The translations under genes and the position numbers were made by a program. A stretch of DNA of 10,448 bases from B3-G11 sp036985855 (lineage in GTDB: Bacteria; Actinomycetota; Acidimicrobiia; Spongiisociales; UBA5794), in the NCBI GenBank assembly GCA_036985855.1, contig BTQL01000071.1, forward strand, positions 1 through 10,448. The letters run 5' to 3'. Positions within the stretch are counted from its first letter, which is position 1, and the number at the start of each line of letters is the position of its first letter. Shown here piece after piece: positions 1 through 6,807 of this stretch. Below the pieces are notes generated by a model, which was not told where the DNA came from, searched no databases, and worked only from the letters and a program-made list of their open reading frames with translations.

Positions 1-1
1 C

Positions 2-55
2 GAGGAATCCCTTATGTATCAGGGGATTGCGCCTGTCTTGACGGAGACCGAATAG
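2..55 (+). CDS. Possible C-terminal tail of an upstream gene (partial)
   Basis: A reading frame is open from the window edge to a TAG at 53-55 and encodes 17 residues ending in PVLTETE. Its third codon positions are moderately GC-rich, unlike the competing frame starting at base 1. The piece is too short to assign to a family, and it could be chance. Whether it is the end of a real gene depends on sequence to the left of the window. Confidence 0.2.
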   Translation, partial: EESLMYQGIAPVLTETE

Positions 56-113
56 CACGACTGGGACGCACCCAGGACGCATTTCGTTCACGTGTACCGA
101 GATCCACAGCCTC

Positions 114-365
114 ATGCCTGACCACGACTCAACACGTCCCACGTCAGAACTGGAAGCAGAACTCCGGATCCTCGAGAACCAGCTGACGCGGTTTGAGAGC
201 GCACTCATCATCACCGCTGAAGAGGGCCCCGACGGGGCCAGCAGCCGAGACGAAGCCGGAGCATCCGCGACCGTCATCAATCGCCAGTTCGACGAGGGTC
301 ACGAGGTGAGCGGTCTCGAGGACAGGATCGCCCAATTCAAGGAAGTTCTCTTCGAGCGGACGTGA
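114..365 (+). CDS. Small hypothetical protein, charged, probably helical
   Basis: An 83-residue protein I do not recognise. It has two stretches likely to form amphipathic helices (about residues 11-35, rich in Glu and Leu, and about 64-82) separated by an Asp/Glu/Gly/Ala/Ser-rich middle. It has no signal peptide, membrane segment or cysteine, so a soluble cytoplasmic protein is expected. Third codon positions are mostly G or C, as in the confident genes here, which supports coding. No good ribosome binding site precedes the ATG, so the start is uncertain. The long antisense frame (144-665, minus) reads as a serine/arginine-rich shadow. It stands alone, with decayed sequence downstream on the other strand. 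Confidence 0.45.
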   Translation: MPDHDSTRPTSELEAELRILENQLTRFESALIITAEEGPDGASSRDEAGASATVINRQFDEGHEVSGLEDRIAQFKEVLFERT

Positions 366-408
366 ACAGGCCCGGGCTGCGTCCTCTGCCTTGACGGACC
401 TCCAGAGT

Positions 409-1104
409 TCAGATGTGGTGGGTGGACGTCTCATCCAACGGGATTGATACTGCTCGACGACGTGACTGCACCTTGATGACCTCGGCTCCGTAGAGCAACA
501 CCTGGGCCATGAAGTAGACGAGCACGATGAGCAATAGCGCTGATGAAGCGACTCCCGCAATCGACGTTGTGGAAAGCTCGACGTAGACGCCATAGCCTCC
601 AGACAGCACGCTCCCACAGAACGGAGTAGCGAAACTGCCGGAGGTGTGGAAATAGACCGCGCCATGCCGATCCCTTCGCGGTATCACATCCGCCGGCCAC
701 GGCGCTCCGAACTCGTCGCTGAGGTAGACGCGGCACGGCGATACGCGCCCGTCCTCACTGCGGATCGTTGCCCGCACCAAGCCAGCAGGCACCGTCTCGA
801 GTGATACAGGAATCTCCACCCTATGAAGTCCTGCGGTCGCCACGACCGGGAGGCTCCCGAGCTCCCGGCTCTCCAGCAGCATCGACCCGGTCCCGCCCTC
901 TCGCAGGGTCACCGAACCAGTTGCGTCCTCCCACGCCCAAGTCGATCCACCTGTGTCGGGCCACTGTTGAAGGCCACAATCACGACAGGAACCGACTCGC
1001 CCGCCCCCACCCGGCGGATGATGTGCCCATAGGACTCCTTCACCACGATCCCCGACTGACTGACCTCCACCTGTGCCACGCGGGGCGATCGAACGGAGCG
1101 CCAC
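409..1104 (-). pseudogene. Fusion ORF: CehA/McbA-type N-domain piece joined to YihY/BrkB C-terminus
   Basis: This frame (GTG at 1104, 231 residues) joins pieces of two unrelated protein types. Residues about 110-160 contain CRVYLSD, IPRRDRHGAVYFHTSGSF, a pattern I associate with the region ahead of the metal-dependent hydrolase domain in CehA/McbA-family proteins. Residues about 170-215 are a long hydrophobic helix ending VYFMAQVLLYGAEVIKV, which matches the last membrane helix of YihY/BrkB membrane proteins. The join lies near 597-627. Neither part is complete: there is no metallohydrolase domain and only one membrane helix. The first 45 residues are Gly-rich and look out of frame. A more protein-like continuation, IVVKESYGHIIRRVGAGESV, lies in another minus-strand frame at about 960-1110 and would connect through a frameshift near 955-965. 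I infer a decayed, rearranged gene. An expressed fusion protein is possible but less likely. Confidence 0.4.
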
Positions 1105-1110
1105 ATGGTG

Positions 1111-1677
1111 TTAACGACAGATGCAACTCTTGCCTCGGTGGGGATGCCCGGCAGAAGCCTGCAGCGCATCGAGAGCCTTGAACGGATGGACACCGTCAAC
1201 AACCACTGGGTTGGAGATGGAACCGATGCGCGAATCCACGTGACGGTGACCGTCCATCCCGATCGCCTTGCGGAATTCGTGGAGCGTGATATGCGACGCA
1301 GCCTCCAGTGACCCGAGGGCTCGACCGACTTCGACGGGCAACGAGACATGAGCCGCGACTTGGTCGATGAAGCGCTTACGAGCCATACAGGCCCATCCTG
1401 CCAGGTGAAACCTCGAACCAGAGGCAGCTGACTTCGCACGGGTCACCTCCGGCAGTCCAATCGGAGATATACGTCCGAAAACTCCCTTTCTTCCGTCCGG
1501 CTGTCCCAAATCTCTGCCACCATCAGACCAGGGAGGATCTCCGGCTCATCAGTGCCGAATTCAACAGGCCCAAAGCGGTCCCGCCGGCGTCTTCAGCTTC
1601 AATGGCCAGTAGCTCGACCGGTTCGGTGTCGCAAGACCGCCTTGCTTCGACCAAGGAGACCGCCCAACTGAGGCCCC
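1111..1677. other. Stretch with no assignable gene
   Basis: Both strands have open frames here (minus TTG at 1509 to a TAA at 1111-1113; plus 1105-1311), but none resembles a family I know and none has a convincing start signal. The minus frame may be the decayed upstream part of the frameshifted gene at 409-1110, since it shares the frame of the fusion ORF and stops just before it. Positions 1510-1677, downstream of the corrinoid gene, show no gene and no clear terminator. Confidence 0.4.
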
Positions 1678-2328
1678 TCATACGGGATCGTGTCGTCGTG
1701 CTCCCACCAGATCGCGAGCCACGCGCACTGCTGCTATGGCGGTGTCGGCATACCCATCGGCTCCGATTGACTCGGCGTATTCCTCGGTCACCGGCGCACC
1801 TCCGACGATGAATCTGGCGTTTTGGCGCAAGCCGGCCTCCTCTAGCGCCTTGGCCACGTCTCCCATATTGGTCATCGTCGTGGTCAGCAGGGCGGACACG
1901 GCCACCAGCGTCGCGCCGTTCCTCACCTCCTCCACAAAGAGCTCGGGCTTCACATCCACACCGAGGTCGATGATCTGGAACCCTGCACCCTCCAGCATCA
2001 TCGCTACCAGGCGTTTGCCGATGTCGTGCAAGTCGCCCTTGACGGTACCGATAGCCACGGTACCAATAAACTCGGCACCCTCTTTGATCAGGTGTGGCTT
2101 CAAAACCGAAAGGGCGTTATCCATCGTGCGGGCGGCAATCAGCATCTCTGGCACGAAGTATTCCCCGGCTTCGAACATGCTTCCCACGTGATCCATACCA
2201 GAAACGAGCCCCTCGTTCAGGATCGTCTCTGCCGCCACACCTTGGTCAAGGGCTTCCTGCACCTTCGCCGCGATGCCGGCTATCGCGCCATCGATCGTCA
2301 TTTGACGGATTTCGTCAAGATTGGCCAT
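1678..2328 (-). CDS. Cobalamin-binding corrinoid protein of a methyltransferase system
   Basis: A 216-residue protein, the normal length for MtaC/MtbC/MttC-type corrinoid proteins, which carry the methyl group between two methyltransferases in the cytoplasm. Residues about 1-85 form the helical cap domain (EAGEYFVPEMLIAARTMDNA at 53-72 is characteristic). Residues about 88-210 form the B12-binding Rossmann domain, with GDLHDIG at 98-104, in which His101 is the expected lower cobalt ligand, SALLTT at 145-150, and GGAPVT at 176-181. The ATG at 2326-2328 is preceded by AGGAGAGGGG, a strong ribosome binding site. The URO-D-type methyltransferase gene ends 55 bases upstream on the same strand, so the two are probably one transcript. 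The family is certain; the methyl donor is not. Methanol, methylamines and methoxylated compounds are all handled by relatives. Confidence 0.95.
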   Translation of the reverse strand: MANLDEIRQMTIDGAIAGIAAKVQEALDQGVAAETILNEGLVSGMDHVGSMFEAGEYFVPEMLIAARTMDNALSVLKPHLIKEGAEFIGTVAIGTVKGDLHDIGKRLVAMMLEGAGFQIIDLGVDVKPELFVEEVRNGATLVAVSALLTTTMTNMGDVAKALEEAGLRQNARFIVGGAPVTEEYAESIGADGYADTAIAAVRVARDLVGARRHDPV

Positions 2329-2383
2329 GCGCCCCTCTCCTAGCGGCTAGGTAACCTATCCAGATACAGCGTCTCTCCATCGG

Positions 2384-3655
2384 TCAGGTAATCGGATATG
2401 TTCTATACTCGTTGATCGCTTCGTAGAGGGCCAGCAGATTGTCCCGCGGTACTCCAGCTTGAACGTTGTGAACCGAATTCCAGACGAAACCACCACCCTG
2501 TCCGAAGATGCGCATCGTATGGCGGACGTTCTCACGTACTTCGTCGGGGGACCCGAACGGCAACGTCTTCTGAGTATCGATGCCACCTCCCCAGAAGGTC
2601 ACGCGGTCCCCGTACTTCCCCTTGAGGTCTCCAGGATCCATCTCGGCAGCGGTGATCTGCACGGGATTGAGGATTTCGAAACCTGCGTCGACGATGTCAT
2701 CAAGCAGTCGCCAGATGGAACCGCAGGAATGGATGAAGGAGCGCCACTCGGTGTTTTCGTGGATCCAGTTATTGATGCGGACGTGAAAGGGTTTGAAGAG
2801 TTCGTGATAGGTCTTGGGCGATATGAAGGGACCGTTCTGCGTGCCAAAGTCAGTTCCTGTCATGAAGACGGCCGTGAGGCGGTTCCCACAGATCTCGTAG
2901 AACTTCTCCAGATTGTTCAAAGCGATTTCGCATTGACGATCGAAGATCTCGTAGACGTAGCCGCGCCGGATACCGGTACTCACGTACCATTCTTCGATGT
3001 CACGAATCCCTTTGGGATGCTTCAACTGCGGGGCCGGCACAAGCGCGATATCCCCAAACGAGGCTCCGCCGAGCGATCCGATCACAGCTCTGTCAGTATC
3101 GGCGAGGCGATCTATCTCCGACGTAAACCAGGCAATCTCTTCATCGGACAGTGGGCCGAATTCTTCCAGATTATCTTCCACGTTGAGGCTGTCGTCGTCA
3201 ATCGGGCCCTGTCGTACGATCGAATCGAAGTACCATCCCCCCTGGGGCATCCTGGCACTGGGCGGTACCGAAACATCGCCTTCGGGATACGTCAGAATGT
3301 CGCCGTTCTCATCCGGCTCCGTGTTGAATCGCTCCGGTACCAAGACGGGTGTACCGTCAAAAAGCGTCCACGGCTTCCAACCTTCGTTGGCAAATCCAAA
3401 GAAGTTCTTCTTCCCCCACAATCCAACCGTGTCGACGCCGAGAGCTTCTATCAGATCAATCTTGATTTCGCCCAACATCTGGTATGGCTCCACGACCTTG
3501 ACGGGAGTGCCGGGCTCATCCAAACCCAATGCCTGGCGGAGCTGGTAGACGGAACTCGCTTGCATGCCGGTCACCATTGTCGATCCCAGATCAAGCGGAA
3601 CGCGGTCCGGTTCCTGGTGCCTCAAAGCCAGCTCAACGCGTTCACGCGAAGTCAT
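2384..3655 (-). CDS. Uroporphyrinogen-decarboxylase-family methyltransferase
   Basis: A 423-residue soluble protein of the URO-D/MtaA/CmuA fold, which moves methyl groups to or from corrinoid proteins. It starts with the family pattern MTSRERVELALRHQEPDRVP. HSCG at 309-312 gives the His and Cys zinc ligands (His309, Cys311), GGGID at 356-360 is the late barrel strand, and SVHNVQAGVP at 394-403 falls where MtaA-type proteins have their second zinc Cys. That Cys is absent; His396 or another residue may substitute, as in related subfamilies with a HN(I/V)Q pattern. This argues against a true haem-pathway decarboxylase, as does its pairing with a corrinoid protein. ATG at 3653-3655 follows a modest AGAGG. 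A possible promoter is TTGCGC / CACAAT with 17-base spacing at 3702-3730. The role as donor-side or acceptor-side methyltransferase and the substrate are unknown. Confidence 0.92.
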   Translation of the reverse strand: MTSRERVELALRHQEPDRVPLDLGSTMVTGMQASSVYQLRQALGLDEPGTPVKVVEPYQMLGEIKIDLIEALGVDTVGLWGKKNFFGFANEGWKPWTLFDGTPVLVPERFNTEPDENGDILTYPEGDVSVPPSARMPQGGWYFDSIVRQGPIDDDSLNVEDNLEEFGPLSDEEIAWFTSEIDRLADTDRAVIGSLGGASFGDIALVPAPQLKHPKGIRDIEEWYVSTGIRRGYVYEIFDRQCEIALNNLEKFYEICGNRLTAVFMTGTDFGTQNGPFISPKTYHELFKPFHVRINNWIHENTEWRSFIHSCGSIWRLLDDIVDAGFEILNPVQITAAEMDPGDLKGKYGDRVTFWGGGIDTQKTLPFGSPDEVRENVRHTMRIFGQGGGFVWNSVHNVQAGVPRDNLLALYEAINEYRTYPIT

Positions 3656-3765
3656 TATCCTCTACTGCCTCTCCCGTCGCGTACTATCGATTCGTGGCGG
3701 CATTGTGCCTTGCTGCTGCCGCTAGCGCAAACGAAGCGAACTTGAAGCGTTGCGCGTAGATACCC

Positions 3766-4029
3766 TCAGCTTGGATCAACCCGGGACAGACCATCCTGTG
3801 CCGAGGTAGTGGCGACGATCTCGAGCCGCTCGTTGATCGAATCAGACAGAAACGAGGAGAACTTCAGCTGAGAAACTCCTGCGAGGCCCGCAGTGAGCAG
3901 CAACACAAGAAGGCTCAAGGCCCAGAGCGGGACCCGCGAATCTACGCATTGTCCAGCCTCTGCAGCCCTCTTCGTCTCGCCAACTTTCTCGGTGGCGCTC
4001 CCAGTCGCCCAGACATCGAGTCCCGACAC
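3766..4029 (-). pseudogene. Truncated N-terminus of a membrane sensor protein
   Basis: An 87-residue frame with one membrane segment (about residues 33-55, PLWALSLLVLLLTAGLAGVS) followed by an amphipathic stretch, SDSINERLEIVATTSAQD. This resembles the start of membrane-anchored sensors (histidine kinases, cyclases or chemoreceptors) just after their first helix. The frame then ends at a TGA (3766-3768), with no sensor, HAMP or output domain following. Residues 1-30 are polar and may not be native, and no good ribosome binding site was seen. I read it as the stub of a lost sensor gene, cut off about 110 bases upstream of the methyltransferase start. A small single-helix protein is the alternative. 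Confidence 0.35.
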
Positions 4030-4063
4030 CGGCCTGCCACCTTTGCCATTACCGTCACGAAGG

Positions 4064-4088
4064 GCCCGCTATTGCGGGCGCAGCCCGC
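4064..4088. repeat. Three-arm GC-rich inverted repeat
   Basis: Three six-base arms lie in a row: GCCCGC (4064-4069), GCGGGC (4074-4079) and GCCCGC (4083-4088), separated by TATT and GCA. The middle arm can pair perfectly with either neighbour but not both. No T-run follows on either strand, so it is not a standard terminator. It lies in a stretch without confident genes. Confidence 0.5.
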
Positions 4089-4165
4089 GAATTGCCGGGA
4101 CCGCTCGCCGCTCCTATGACATAGATCAAGTTCGGATCCGAGGGATCTGCTGTACCGATGTGCCG

Positions 4166-4468
4166 ATGGTAGGGGTTCGGTTGTTGATTCTGATCGCGAA
4201 GGTCGTCGCCAAGCGCCATTCAGGCATCGTAGCAATCCACGTATCGCCGAGCATTTTGTTCCTGCGGATCGTGACTGCAACCGCTCGACAGCTCGTCAGG
4301 ACGGTGATGCTGGCCGGCGCCTGGGTCTGGTTCGTCGCCGACAGCGTTGGTTCGGTGACAGCTGGTGCTCCTCTGATCGCCCTGCTGAACGTCGCGTTTC
4401 TCCTGTCGTTCATCGTGCCGTGGAGGCACTTCCCAGCGACCCCACAACTCGAAGCGTCGAAGCCGTGA
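4166..4468 (+). CDS. Possible small membrane protein
   Basis: An open frame with a hydrophobic C-terminal half. From ATG 4166 it would be 100 residues. A better start may be ATG 4307, preceded by AGGA at five bases, giving 53 residues with two likely membrane helices (MLAGAWVWFVADSVGSVTAG, then LIALLNVAFLLSFIVPW). I do not recognise the family with confidence. It converges on the exporter permease, whose stop lies 18 bases further on. The antisense frame lacks any such organised hydrophobic pattern. It may be a real two-helix protein or the tail of a decayed membrane protein. Confidence 0.35.
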   Translation: MVGVRLLILIAKVVAKRHSGIVAIHVSPSILFLRIVTATARQLVRTVMLAGAWVWFVADSVGSVTAGAPLIALLNVAFLLSFIVPWRHFPATPQLEASKP

Positions 4469-4486
4469 ACGCGTCCGTCTCGGCTG

Positions 4487-5293
4487 TCAGTTCCTGACAC
4501 CTACGCGTTTGTACCTGCGTACGGCGAGCGGAGCGAATATCGCGATGATGAGCGCGACCCAGATGAGCGTGTAGAGCGCAGCATTCTGGAGCGGCCACGC
4601 CGTTGGCTCGGGTGTCCCCGGTGGAATGTTGCCGAACAGCTCCCGCGACGCCTGGGTCACCGCCGACACGGGGTTCCATTCGGCGAAGATCCGCAATGGA
4701 GTTGGCAGGTTCTCAGCGGGGACGAACGCGTTGGAGATGAAGGTGAGGGGGAAGATCACCATGAACGAAACGTTGTTGATCACCTCGACGCTGGGAACCA
4801 TCAGCCCGACGTAGGCCATGATCCACGAGAACGCGTAGGCGAACAGCAGCAGCAGAGCGAACCCCGCCAGCGCACTTGTGAGCCCATTGTGGATCCGCCA
4901 CCCCACGACGAGCCCGGTGAGGGCCATGATGACCAGCGAGAGCACGTTGTAGATCACATCGCTGGCCGTCCGTCCGAACACGACTGCCGATCGTGACATG
5001 GGAAGCGACCGGAACCGGTCGATGATCCCTTTCTGCATGTCGTCCGCAAGTCCGGCGCCTGTGAGCGTCGCGCCGAATGTGATCGTCATGGCGAACGTGC
5101 CGCTGATGAGGAACTCGCGGTAGGAGCCGCCCGGAATCTCGATCGAGCTTCCGAACACGTAGGCGAACAGAAGAACGAACATGATCGGCGAGATCAGGAC
5201 GGAGACCAAAATCTCGGGCACGCGTCTGATCTTGATGACGTTTCGCTTTGCGATGGCGACTCCGTCGGCGAACGCGTAGGCGATGTTCTCCAT
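4487..5293 (-). CDS. ABC-2 type exporter permease, DrrB-like
   Basis: A 268-residue integral membrane protein of the ABC-2 permease family, normal length for DrrB-type subunits. About six membrane segments are visible (roughly residues 28-49, 62-82, 113-133, 140-162, 173-192 and 238-258). Typical signatures are the cytoplasmic coupling region KGIIDRFRSLPMSRSAVVFG (88-107) and NPVSAVTQASRELFGN (207-222) before the last helix. The C-terminus is basic (RRYKRVGVRN). Its ATG overlaps the stop of the ATPase gene as TGATG at 5295-5291, so translation is probably coupled and the two proteins made in fixed ratio. With the ATPase it should form an exporter of hydrophobic compounds such as lipids or antibiotics. 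The substrate cannot be read from sequence, and gene symbols are avoided because drrB orthology is not shown. Confidence 0.95.
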   Translation of the reverse strand: MENIAYAFADGVAIAKRNVIKIRRVPEILVSVLISPIMFVLLFAYVFGSSIEIPGGSYREFLISGTFAMTITFGATLTGAGLADDMQKGIIDRFRSLPMSRSAVVFGRTASDVIYNVLSLVIMALTGLVVGWRIHNGLTSALAGFALLLLFAYAFSWIMAYVGLMVPSVEVINNVSFMVIFPLTFISNAFVPAENLPTPLRIFAEWNPVSAVTQASRELFGNIPPGTPEPTAWPLQNAALYTLIWVALIIAIFAPLAVRRYKRVGVRN

Positions 5294-6321
5294 CAGCGTG
5301 CCTCCCCGACAGATTCGAGTTCGCTGTCGGACGTGTCCTCCAGCTCGTTCTCTGCCATATGTCCCGTGAGGGAGAGGAACACGTCGTCGAGCGTCGGTCT
5401 GCGCAGGCCGACGTCTCGCAATGCGATGTCTTCGGCGTCGAGGGAACGCAGCACGTCTGTGAGCGTTTGGGCGCCGCCTGAGATCGGGGCCGTAAGCGTT
5501 CGGCCTTCGACGTGGAGATCACCGACCGAGAATCGGCTGAGTATCCGGCGTGCGTCGTTCATGAGCAAATCCGATTGGAGGGAGATCTCGATCCTCTCAC
5601 CTCCGACCGTCGTCTTGAGCTCATCCGCTGTGCCGTGTGCGATCTCGTGGCCGTGATCGATGACGACGATGTCATCGGCCAGCTGGTCGGCCTCCTCCAT
5701 GTACTGCGTTGTGAGCAACAATGTCCCTCCCTGACTCACGAGGTCTCGGATCACGGCCCACAGCTCGGTCCGGCTGCGCGGATCCAGCCCGGTGGTCGGT
5801 TCGTCGAGGAAGAGAACGGGAGCCTCGGCCACGAGGGCACCGGCGAGGTCGAGCCGGCGACGCATACCACCCGAGTACGTCTTTACGGGTCGGTGCGCGG
5901 CGTCAGTGAGATCGAACCGATCCAGGAGCTCGCGTGCTCTCGCCCGCGACCTGGTCCGTCCCAGACGGTAGAGCCGCCCGAACAGGTCGAGGTTCTCGAA
6001 TCCGGTGAGGTGCTCGTCGACCGCTGCGAACTGTCCGGACAGGCCGATGTTCCTTCTCACCTCGTCGGGAGCGTGGATGACGTCTGCGCCCGCCACGGTG
6101 GCGGTGCCTGAGTCGGGCTCGAGCAGAGTCGTCAGGATCGATACCGCAGTCGTCTTTCCCGCACCGTTGGGGCCGAGCAGCGCAAGGATCGTGCCCTTGG
6201 GAACCGTGAGGTCGAGGCCGTCGAGGGCGACCACGTCGCCGTACTTCTTGACGAGGCCACGTGCCTCGATGATGTTGTTGTTGTCCGTCGAACGAGTCGA
6301 CGATGTATTGGTTGGGTTCAT
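5293..6321 (-). CDS. ABC exporter ATPase, DrrA-like
   Basis: A 342-residue cytoplasmic ATPase that would power the adjoining permease. In order: Walker A GPNGAGKTT (50-58), Q-loop Gln97, ABC signature YSGGMRRRLD (149-158), Walker B VLFLDEP (169-175), then TTQYMEEAD (204-212). The usual H-loop histidine is replaced by Gln206, which is normal for the DrrA subfamily (TTQYLEEAD). After about residue 220 comes the C-terminal domain of DrrA-type ATPases, ending in an acidic tail. I chose the ATG at 6321 over upstream ATGs at 6330 and 6357 because GGAGAAG (6331-6337) lies nine bases ahead of it. The stop overlaps the permease start. A promoter with paired TetR-like operators lies just upstream. Confidence 0.95.
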   Translation of the reverse strand: MNPTNTSSTRSTDNNNIIEARGLVKKYGDVVALDGLDLTVPKGTILALLGPNGAGKTTAVSILTTLLEPDSGTATVAGADVIHAPDEVRRNIGLSGQFAAVDEHLTGFENLDLFGRLYRLGRTRSRARARELLDRFDLTDAAHRPVKTYSGGMRRRLDLAGALVAEAPVLFLDEPTTGLDPRSRTELWAVIRDLVSQGGTLLLTTQYMEEADQLADDIVVIDHGHEIAHGTADELKTTVGGERIEISLQSDLLMNDARRILSRFSVGDLHVEGRTLTAPISGGAQTLTDVLRSLDAEDIALRDVGLRRPTLDDVFLSLTGHMAENELEDTSDSELESVGEAR

Positions 6322-6330
6322 GGGGCGCAT

Positions 6331-6337
6331 CTTCTCC
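6331..6337 (-). promoter_or_regulatory. Ribosome binding site that sets the ATPase start
   Basis: GGAGAAG on the minus strand lies nine bases before ATG 6321 and only one base before the competing ATG 6330, so it favours the shorter 342-residue ATPase. Confidence 0.6.
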
Positions 6338-6359
6338 GGTTGGGTTCGGGGGAGCATTC

Positions 6360-6371
6360 GTACGTTGTAAG
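6360..6371 (-). promoter_or_regulatory. TetR-like operator, downstream copy
   Basis: The minus strand reads CTTACAACGTAC. It shares the form CTTAC-N3-GTAC with the upstream copy at 6391-6402; the two middle triplets, AAC and GTT, are reverse complements. TACGTTGTA (6361-6369) and TACAACGTA (6392-6400) form a perfect nine-base inverted repeat. This copy lies just after the predicted transcription start, a position where a bound repressor would block the polymerase. Confidence 0.55.
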
Positions 6372-6381
6372 CCTATGGCGT

Positions 6382-6410
6382 AAGGTAGCAGTACAACGTA
6401 AGGCTGTCAA
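6382..6410 (-). promoter_or_regulatory. Promoter of the ABC exporter operon
   Basis: The minus strand carries a perfect -35 box TTGACA (6405-6410), a 17-base spacer and a -10 box TACCTT (6382-6387). It is well placed to drive the ATPase-permease pair starting at 6321. One operator copy fills much of the spacer and the other sits beyond the -10 box. Confidence 0.6.
6391..6402 (-). promoter_or_regulatory. TetR-like operator, copy between -35 and -10
   Basis: The minus strand reads CTTACGTTGTAC, inside the spacer of the exporter promoter. Its centre is 31 bases from that of the copy at 6360-6371, close to three helical turns, so two bound dimers would face the same side of the DNA. Confidence 0.6.
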
Positions 6411-6476
6411 GCTGAGATGGGTTGGGAACCTCGCAGGTCTCTCTGGTTGCCGCCGACGTCAAGCAGCCGTCCCATG

Positions 6477-6629
6477 TCAACCGGCTTCCATGAGCATTTC
6501 GAGGCCTTCGAGGGTGAAATCGAGCCCGAACTCGAACTTGGCCTCTTCGTCCTTGTCGCCGTCAGGCTTGAACAGCTCCTGAGTGAACCCCAACGCCCTG
6601 CTCCCGAGGGCATGCATGGCAGGAATCGC
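6477..6629 (-). pseudogene. C-terminal remnant of a TetR-family repressor
   Basis: An open stretch of 50 residues ending at a TGA (6477-6479) reads MHALGSRALGFTQELF (from about residue 5), then KFEFGLDFTLEGLEMLM near the end. Both are typical of the ligand-binding C-terminal domain of TetR repressors found beside DrrAB exporters. An in-frame TGA at 6630-6632 closes it upstream, and no helix-turn-helix domain is present on this strand. About two dozen residues usually found between the two motifs also seem missing. It lies directly upstream of the exporter promoter on the same strand, the classic place for the controlling repressor. I infer that the local repressor has been destroyed by truncation and internal deletion. 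Confidence 0.6.
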
Positions 6630-6807
6630 TCAGAGTCCGATCGACCAGATCCTCGACAAGTGGGGGATATCCGGACTCGCGCTCGGTAGCCTTGTGTTCG
6701 GGCCAACGCTCACTCTCACGGCCGTCCTTCTCCTCGGACTCGACCGGAAGCGCTTCTTCATTCATTACACGATCGTTGGTGGTCTCGCAACGACTCGGTT
6801 GATATGA
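6616..6807 (+). pseudogene. Small membrane protein, probably a fragment
   Basis: A 63-residue frame from ATG 6616, with GAGGG five bases upstream (an upstream GTG at 6583 is also in frame). It has a hydrophobic core (GISGLALGSLVFGPTLTLTA, then VLLLGLDRKRFF) that could make one or two membrane helices with a basic turn. The pattern resembles small export-type membrane proteins in which Gly-Pro-rich helices precede a DRRRF-like motif, but I cannot name the family. Third codon positions are GC-rich. The end overlaps the IclR-like fragment on the other strand by about 40 bases, which suggests that the last residues (GGLATTRLI) come from foreign sequence at a rearrangement junction. Confidence 0.4.

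Noticed and set aside
1..198. Plus-strand frame open from base 1 to 198
   Set aside because: Third codon positions are poor in G and C and it overlaps the more credible gene at 114-365.
144..665. Long minus-strand frame of 173 codons
   Set aside because: Its composition is dominated by Ser, Arg and Cys, it runs antisense to the better small gene at 114-365 and overlaps the fusion ORF in another frame.
3702..3730. TTGCGC-17-CACAAT as promoter of the methyltransferase operon
   Set aside because: Only four of six consensus bases in each box, so it is mentioned with the gene but not listed as a feature.
2459..3745. Plus-strand frame of 428 codons across the methyltransferase gene
   Set aside because: It is an antisense shadow: the minus strand gives a full-length, motif-rich URO-D-family protein with matching downstream partner.
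4713..5522. Minus-strand frame of 269 codons across the permease and ATPase end
   Set aside because: It is extremely rich in Arg and His with no fold pattern, and overlaps two clear genes in another frame.
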